A stretch of 25,856 nt of DNA from Bacteroidales bacterium UBA1725. Lineage in GTDB: Bacteria; Bacteroidota; Bacteroidia; Bacteroidales; UBA932. The stretch spans positions 16,062 through 41,917 of the forward strand of contig DCIN01000083.1 in assembly GCA_002315815.1 (NCBI GenBank), written 5' to 3'. Of this stretch, positions 21,328 to 25,856 are shown piece by piece. The position numbers were made by a program, and so were the translations under genes. How positions within the stretch are numbered: the first letter of the stretch is position 1; each line of letters begins with the position of its first letter. Below the pieces are notes generated by a model that did not search any database, had not been told where the DNA came from, and saw nothing but the letters and a program-made list of their open reading frames with translations.

Positions 21328-23427
21328 TCAATCAGCCAGGCCGGCCTTGAGAAAACCGACGAAAGCCTCAACGTCCAAATCATATCCACGCGATGGCAAC
21401 TTGCACTCCTGAGTGAAAGGATCGAGTATCACATAATAAGGCTGAGCATTGACATTGAAACGTGTAAGGGCAAAATATGAATTGATTTTTCCCAGATTCC
21501 GCAGGACCTTGCCATCCGGTGTAGTCACCCAGTCCTTCTCGTCCACTACTTTCTTGTCATCGGCATACAGGGCACAGATGACATAATCATCCCGCATCAT
21601 CCCCAGGACACGGGGATCCGACCAGACCCGGGTTTCCATTTCGCGGCAGTTCACGCAGCCGTGACCGGTGAAGTCGACAAGCAAAGGCTTTCCGACAGAT
21701 TTTGCATATTCCAGAGCCTCATCGTAATCAAAAAAGGCAGGCAATCCGTATGGGAGTTTCAGGAAGTCCGAATATTTGCGGGAGGGGGCAGAGGCACTCA
21801 CAGAACCCTGACCAGAATCCAAACCAGAACCCGAAACGGAACCCAAACCAGAACCCGGAACGGACCCTGTAACGGAAACGGTACCCGGATTCCCCTCTCC
21901 CAATACGAAGTCCTGGGTGGTTATCGGAGGAAGATATCCGGAAAGTGCCTTGAGCGGTGCCCCCCACATCCCGGGTACCATATATACAACAAAAGTGAAT
22001 GTCGCTATGGAAAGCACCAACCTTTTCACGCTCAAATGATCCACTGGTGTATCGCCCGCAAACCGTATCTTACCCAGAAGGTAGAGGCCGAGAAGAGTGA
22101 ATATCACAATCCAGATTGCCAGATAAACCTCGCGGTCCAGCAACCCCCAATGATAGGTCTGGTCAGCAACGCTCAAGAACTTGAACCCAAGCGCCATCTC
22201 TATGAAGCCCAGCACAACCTTGACGCTGTTGAGCCACCCTCCGCTTTTGGGCATTTTTTTGAGAAGCGAGGGAGCAAATGCCAGAACCGTGAAAGGGACA
22301 GCGAATGCCAGAGAAAAAGCCAGCATAGTTACAATCGGCTCCCAGAACTGTCCCTGAGTGGATTTGATGAGTACAGATCCAACTATGGGACCCGTACAGG
22401 AGAAGGATACCAGAACCAGTGTCAAGGCTACGAAGAAAGCACCGGACATCCCTCCGGCATTGCTTCTGACATCGGACCTGTTTATGAGCCTGCTGGGAAG
22501 GACTATCTCAAAAGCGCCGAAGAATGATGCTGCAAACAGCATAAATACGGCAAAAAAGAGCAGGTTTGGAAGCCAGTGCGTAGCAAGCCAGTTAAAAATG
22601 TCAGCAGTAACAGCCTGCCCTCCCGTTATCAAGCTGATGAGAATCAATACGGTGACAGGAACCGTGTACAGGAGCACTATTGACAGGCCGAAGAACAGAG
22701 CCAGCCATTTTCCGCTCCTGCGTTTCTTTCTTCCCATTTCATTCCTGTTTCCAGCCTCCACTTCCGTGTTCCGCTTCAGGAAGAAACTGACAGTCATCGG
22801 AATCATAGGAAATACGCAGGGTGTGAGAAGGGCCGCGAAGCCCCAGGCAACAGCAGCAATGACCAGACCAATCAAAGATTTGGCAGTTGCAGAATTTCCG
22901 GCATTGCCTCCGGTAGAAGAGTCACTGCCAGTTGATGACGAAGAAATCCGACCCCGGGTGGAGGACTCAATGCTCAGTGTCTTGTCAAATTCGTCAGGAG
23001 GCAGGCAACTGGAATCATTGCAGCACTGCCACTCTATATGCACTTTCAGTTTGCAGCCATCCCCGCCGGCGAGTTTCAGTTTCTGCCTGATGACTACGGT
23101 GCCGGAACAAACGCCGATTTCCATCCCGAAAATATCGTCATAATACCTATGGACGGGACTGTCGATGCGCGGCTCCCCGATAAGTTCGAAGCCCTCACCC
23201 TCCACACGGAAGACAGTGGGATTGGGACCCCCTTCATATTCCTGCAAATCGTAAATATGCCAGGTAGTGTCCGGTAAAACAGCTTTGGCAGTCAACTCGA
23301 AGACATTCTCATCAACTTCGGCGGACGATACGCTCCATTTAAGCGGCCTGTTCAGTTGTGCCGACAGATTGAATACGGAAATGAACAACAGGCAGATTGT
23401 TGACGATAAAAAGGCAATCTTTCGCAT
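21328..23427 (-). CDS. dsbD: Thiol:disulfide interchange protein DsbD
   Basis: DsbD carries electrons from cytoplasmic thioredoxin across the inner membrane to periplasmic partners. The start at 23427 gives 699 residues with a signal peptide (MRKIAFLSSTICLLF...SAQ) and replaces a longer open frame that would overlap cyuA. The N-terminal periplasmic domain (about 25-150) has the cysteines of WQCCNDSSCLPP (135, 136, 141). The membrane domain (about 183-505, eight or so helices) has the redox pair Cys204 in TPCVFPMIP and Cys344 in SFSCTGP. The C-terminal thioredoxin-like domain (about 552-699) has Cys591 and Cys594 in GHGCVNCREME. A Gly/Ser/Val linker (513-548) with an eight-residue repeat is unusual. 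The adjacent Asp/Gly-linker gene lies downstream but has its own promoter. Confidence 0.95.
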   Translation of the reverse strand: MRKIAFLSSTICLLFISVFNLSAQLNRPLKWSVSSAEVDENVFELTAKAVLPDTTWHIYDLQEYEGGPNPTVFRVEGEGFELIGEPRIDSPVHRYYDDIFGMEIGVCSGTVVIRQKLKLAGGDGCKLKVHIEWQCCNDSSCLPPDEFDKTLSIESSTRGRISSSSTGSDSSTGGNAGNSATAKSLIGLVIAAVAWGFAALLTPCVFPMIPMTVSFFLKRNTEVEAGNRNEMGRKKRRSGKWLALFFGLSIVLLYTVPVTVLILISLITGGQAVTADIFNWLATHWLPNLLFFAVFMLFAASFFGAFEIVLPSRLINRSDVRSNAGGMSGAFFVALTLVLVSFSCTGPIVGSVLIKSTQGQFWEPIVTMLAFSLAFAVPFTVLAFAPSLLKKMPKSGGWLNSVKVVLGFIEMALGFKFLSVADQTYHWGLLDREVYLAIWIVIFTLLGLYLLGKIRFAGDTPVDHLSVKRLVLSIATFTFVVYMVPGMWGAPLKALSGYLPPITTQDFVLGEGNPGTVSVTGSVPGSGLGSVSGSGLDSGQGSVSASAPSRKYSDFLKLPYGLPAFFDYDEALEYAKSVGKPLLVDFTGHGCVNCREMETRVWSDPRVLGMMRDDYVICALYADDKKVVDEKDWVTTPDGKVLRNLGKINSYFALTRFNVNAQPYYVILDPFTQECKLPSRGYDLDVEAFVGFLKAGLAD
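21821..21867 (-). repeat. 24-base repeat in the DsbD linker
   Basis: The plus-strand motif AAACCAGAACCCGAAACGGA (from 21821) recurs from 21845 with small changes, period about 24. On the coding strand this gives an eight-residue Gly/Ser repeat (GSGLGSVS, GSGLDSGQ) between the membrane domain and the thioredoxin domain. Confidence 0.75.
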
Positions 23428-23473
23428 AAAAGACAATAATAATGCATAAATTTGGGCCCTCCAAAAAACTGAA
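23428..23473. promoter_or_regulatory. Divergent promoter region between dsbD and cyuA
   Basis: These 46 bases must drive both genes. For cyuA, TAAATTTG at 23447-23454 fits the -7 consensus and lies 19 bases before the ATG, but the -33 element is weak. For dsbD on the minus strand, TTTG (23462-23465) and TATTATTG (23434-23441) are 20 bases apart, with one mismatch in the -7 element and a very short leader. The two promoters would overlap, so the genes may compete or share control. Confidence 0.4.
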
Positions 23474-24826
23474 ATGAAGCATTGTACAAGCTCAAGCTTT
23501 CCTGACAGGGCCGATTCAGGCCATAAAGATAGCAAGAATCCGTCAGTTACGGATACAGGGACTGAAGAACGCATACTGAAACTCCTGAAAAGAGAGGTCA
23601 AGCCGGCTCTAGGTTGTACAGAACCCATAGCCGTGGCAATTGCCGTTGCCAGAGCTGCGGCTGAATGGCCGGAACTGAAAGCGGAGAGCGTGAAAGTGGA
23701 GGTCAGCGCGAACATTCTCAAGAACGCGATGGGCGTGGGCATACCCGGAACCACTGAAACTGGCCTTCCCGTGGCCATAGCCCTTGCCATCACCTGTGGG
23801 AACTGGCACTATGGTCTCGAGGTGCTCAAGGACATCAGTCCGGAAGCCATCGCTGATGCCAGGCGTATGGTCTCCGAAGGACGGATAAGCGTCGGACTCT
23901 CCGACAACGGAACAATGTTATATGCCTGTGCCGAATGTCTGTTTCCTGGAGGCCACAGAGCCAGAGCGGCCATACGAGACATTCACGACAACATAGTGTT
24001 TGTTTCAAGAGATGACGAGGTACTGCTGGACATTCATCCCCTCAAAGCAGGCGAGGAAACCGAAGATGACGGCTCGTTCCTTACCCTGAAGATGATAGAC
24101 AATTTTGCCCGTACTGTGGACATCGCCAGACTCGATCTTATGAAGGAACAGGTCAAGCTCAACACGGCACTTGCCGAGGAAGGTCTCAACGCGGACTACG
24201 GTCTGCGTGTAGGAAAAAGCCTCAAAGGACACGATGACTTCGGAGATAATCTGGCAACACTCTGCATCGCACTCACAGCAGCCGCTTCGGATGCCAGAAT
24301 GGCGGGATGCCTGCTTCCGGCAATGTCAAACTCAGGAAGCGGGAATCAGGGCATCACTGTATCGATGCCGGTAATTGCAGCAGCAAGATATATGAAATCG
24401 TCGGAAGAGTCTCTGCTGCGCGCACTTGCGTTGAGCAACCTCGTCGCCATTCATATCAAGTCATATCTGGGACGGCTTTCTGCACTTTGCGGATGCGTGG
24501 TTGCATCGTCAGGAGCCGCCTGCGGAATCGTGATGCTCAAAGGAGGAGACATTGATCAGATGGCCTCGGCAATCAAGAATATGATAGGCAGCATAAGCGG
24601 AATGCTTTGCGACGGAGCCAAGGAAGGCTGCGCGATGAAGGTCGCAGCAGGCGTGTCCTGCGCCCTCCAATCCGCAGTACTCGCACTCAAGGGTATATGC
24701 GCAGGATCCTCGGACGGAATCATAGACGATGATGTGGAGAAAACCATCTCCAATCTCGGAAGCATAGGCTCCCGTGGTATGGTTCAGACAGACAGGATGA
24801 TTCTGGACATTATGGTTTGCAAGTAG
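23474..24826 (+). CDS. cyuA: L-cysteine desulfidase, CyuA/YhaM (UPF0597) family
   Basis: The family has a serine-dehydratase-alpha-like fold with an iron-sulfur cluster. Characterised members break L-cysteine to pyruvate, ammonia and sulfide. The 450-residue protein shows PALGCTEPIAVA (residues 44-55, Cys48), SNSGSGNQGI, SALCGCVVASSGAACGIVMLKGG and LCDGAKEGCAMK, which include the likely cluster cysteines. About 30 polar residues precede the first conserved helix, a little longer than usual. The ATG at 23474 is the only good start and sits just after a possible -7 element. No pyridoxal-phosphate lysine motif is visible, as expected for the iron-sulfur type. A plain L-serine dehydratase is less likely because single-chain enzymes of that kind have a separate beta domain. 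The gene diverges from dsbD. Confidence 0.88.
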   Translation: MKHCTSSSFPDRADSGHKDSKNPSVTDTGTEERILKLLKREVKPALGCTEPIAVAIAVARAAAEWPELKAESVKVEVSANILKNAMGVGIPGTTETGLPVAIALAITCGNWHYGLEVLKDISPEAIADARRMVSEGRISVGLSDNGTMLYACAECLFPGGHRARAAIRDIHDNIVFVSRDDEVLLDIHPLKAGEETEDDGSFLTLKMIDNFARTVDIARLDLMKEQVKLNTALAEEGLNADYGLRVGKSLKGHDDFGDNLATLCIALTAAASDARMAGCLLPAMSNSGSGNQGITVSMPVIAAARYMKSSEESLLRALALSNLVAIHIKSYLGRLSALCGCVVASSGAACGIVMLKGGDIDQMASAIKNMIGSISGMLCDGAKEGCAMKVAAGVSCALQSAVLALKGICAGSSDGIIDDDVEKTISNLGSIGSRGMVQTDRMILDIMVCK

Positions 24827-24869
24827 CCTCGAACTCGTCGAAGCTAATCAACCTCAAATTCATCGAAGC
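24827..24869 (-). repeat. Duplicated GH43 gene end in the spacer after cyuA
   Basis: CCTCGAACTCGTCGAAGC (24827-24844) and CCTCAAATTCATCGAAGC (24852-24869) lie 25 bases apart on the plus strand, 15 of 18 bases identical. Read on the minus strand, both spell Phe-Asp-Glu-Phe-Glu, and all three differences are synonymous. The copy nearer the stop belongs to the GH43 C-terminus. The other lies just beyond that stop in a different frame. Confidence 0.75.
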
Positions 24870-25856
24870 GTACAAGGCCTGAGTCTCCGTCCACATTGTA
24901 GCAGAACAGGGCGGGACGTGCCCCCTTCCAGAATCCGAAACGGGGTTTGAACGACTGGCCGAACGTAGAGAACGTCTTTCCGTCGTTGGAGTACTCGAAA
25001 TGGAAATCATCCGCATTCACGTCGAAAACCAGTCTGAGAATGATATTCTTTCCTCTGAAAATGACACTGTCCGTCACCGTTCCAGCAGACTCGAAGTACA
25101 GTTGCTTCTTTCCGTCTGTTCGGCATACGCCGAGCAGATGATTCTTGTCACTCATCACTGCCAGACCGCAGCGTTGGCCATCCTCCATAGCTGAGACATC
25201 CATCCTGACGCTTATTGTGCCACTATATCCCATCAGTTTCTGAGTCAGAGTATTGCGTGCTTTCCGGAAAGAATCGGCGCGAATAGCGTGTATCGAGAGG
25301 CTGCCCGCCTTCTCAGTAAGGGACCAAGCTCCGTCCACAGGATTGTGATTGAACTGCCACTGCGTTCCCAATTCAGGAGAATCAAAGTTGTCTGATGATG
25401 CAGGCTTGGAAGGTATGGTCCCGTCGAAGGGCATACGCCAGCACAAAACGGGTTCTCCCACACCGTTGCGGTCAATGTCCACACCAATTACGGGCCATCC
25501 GTCATCCCAGTGCATAGGTTGGAGGTGAACAACGCGTCCCAGTGTCTGAGTACGTTGGAAATGGAAGAACCACCACTGTCCGTCCGGGGTATCCACGATA
25601 GAACCCTGATGAGGCCCGTTGATATCAGTCATTCCTGTCTCAAGCACTATTCTACGCTCGTATGGACCATATATGCTTTTGGAACGGAGAACCGTCTGCC
25701 ATCCTTCCCCCACCCCTCCTTCGGGAATGCTCAGATAATACAGACCGTTCCATTTATGTATCTTGGTGCCTTCAGCCACCGGACCTTGATATACGGTCAC
25801 GCCCTCGTCCAGAAGAGCTGTCCCGTCGGGGCTCATTTTGTGAATGATAATCGGGC
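24844..25856 (-). CDS. Second GH43 family glycosidase, 5' part outside the window
   Basis: The frame is open to the window edge, where it reads PIIIHKMSPDGT, a normal internal GH43 segment, so the Met at 25836 is not the true start. The visible 337 or so residues cover the second half of the propeller. The candidate acid lies in VAEGTKIHK, followed by GWQTVLRSKSIYGPYERR, INGPHQGSIVDT and RVVHLQPMHW, and then a C-terminal beta-sandwich (from about FDSPELGTQWQ). It aligns by eye with the complete GH43 at 16886-18586 (shared GPHQG, GRVVHL, GVGEPVL or GIGEPVL), so the two are paralogues, probably of the same subfamily. The catalytic base and any signal peptide lie outside. It converges with cyuA across 17 bases. 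Confidence 0.88.
   Translation of the reverse strand, partial: PIIIHKMSPDGTALLDEGVTVYQGPVAEGTKIHKWNGLYYLSIPEGGVGEGWQTVLRSKSIYGPYERRIVLETGMTDINGPHQGSIVDTPDGQWWFFHFQRTQTLGRVVHLQPMHWDDGWPVIGVDIDRNGVGEPVLCWRMPFDGTIPSKPASSDNFDSPELGTQWQFNHNPVDGAWSLTEKAGSLSIHAIRADSFRKARNTLTQKLMGYSGTISVRMDVSAMEDGQRCGLAVMSDKNHLLGVCRTDGKKQLYFESAGTVTDSVIFRGKNIILRLVFDVNADDFHFEYSNDGKTFSTFGQSFKPRFGFWKGARPALFCYNVDGDSGLVRFDEFEVD

Noticed and set aside
21661..22527. Long plus-strand frame of 288 codons inside dsbD
   Set aside because: It is antisense to the conserved membrane and thioredoxin regions of DsbD, and its repetitive part only mirrors the linker repeats.
23428..23793. Upstream extension of dsbD by more than 120 codons
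   Set aside because: It runs antisense through the start of cyuA, has no signal-peptide logic, and the ATG at 23427 gives a proper signal peptide.
24810..25016. Minus-strand frame ending in the duplicated FDEFE sequence
   Set aside because: Most of it is out of frame with the GH43 C-terminal domain. Only the short duplicate at its end is of interest, and it is reported as such.

Overview
The window looks like chromosomal DNA of a Bacteroidota member, most likely of the order Bacteroidales. The evidence is a Bacteroidota-style promoter (TTTG, 19 bases, TATATTTG at 21245-21275), the general lack of Shine-Dalgarno sequences, the families of secreted lipoprotein glycosidases, the Bacteroidota-type FtsZ tail and the DsbD and glutamyl-tRNA synthetase variants. 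The genus cannot be fixed from sequence alone.

Layout. (1) 2-4849, plus strand: the end of a division and cell-wall cluster, murC-ftsQ-ftsA-ftsZ, with every junction overlapping, followed after 23 bases by gltX (4873-6402). (2) 6415-7642, minus strand: rpiB then truB, overlapping, with no ATG available for truB. (3) 7714-18586, plus strand: a compact pectin operon. It encodes a GH28 exo-polygalacturonase-type lipoprotein, a GH105 unsaturated uronyl hydrolase lipoprotein, KduD, KduI, a DUF4861 lipoprotein, a 1222-residue protein that joins a GH3 glycosidase, a CE12-type SGNH acetylesterase and a CE8 pectin methylesterase, and a GH43 enzyme. (4) 18587-18967: a gene-free, hairpin- and repeat-rich stretch between converging transcription units. 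(5) 18968-21226, minus strand, visibly AT-richer: a secreted protein of unknown family and, upstream of it, a large lipoprotein with a papain-like C-terminal domain whose signal peptide is split by a run of seven G. (6) 21328-23427, minus strand: DsbD. Divergent from it lies a CyuA/YhaM-type cysteine desulfidase (23474-24826). (7) 24844-25856, minus strand: the 3' part of a second GH43 gene, cut by the window edge.

How the genes fit together. CE8 and CE12 would strip methyl and acetyl esters from galacturonan, GH28 would trim galacturonic acid, GH3 and GH43 would remove pentose side groups, and GH105 with KduI and KduD would carry unsaturated uronate towards 2-keto-3-deoxygluconate. RpiB would serve the pentose phosphate pathway. 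I see no polysaccharide lyase, no SusC/SusD pair and no dedicated regulator, so the operon probably works with loci elsewhere. A xylogalacturonan-like substrate is an inference from the enzyme mix.

The observations most worth following are the GH3-CE12-CE8 fusion, the probable phase switch (or sequencing error) in the papain-like lipoprotein and its unknown partner, and the many short tandem repeats (periods 11 to 36 bases) in spacers and linkers of the accessory genes.
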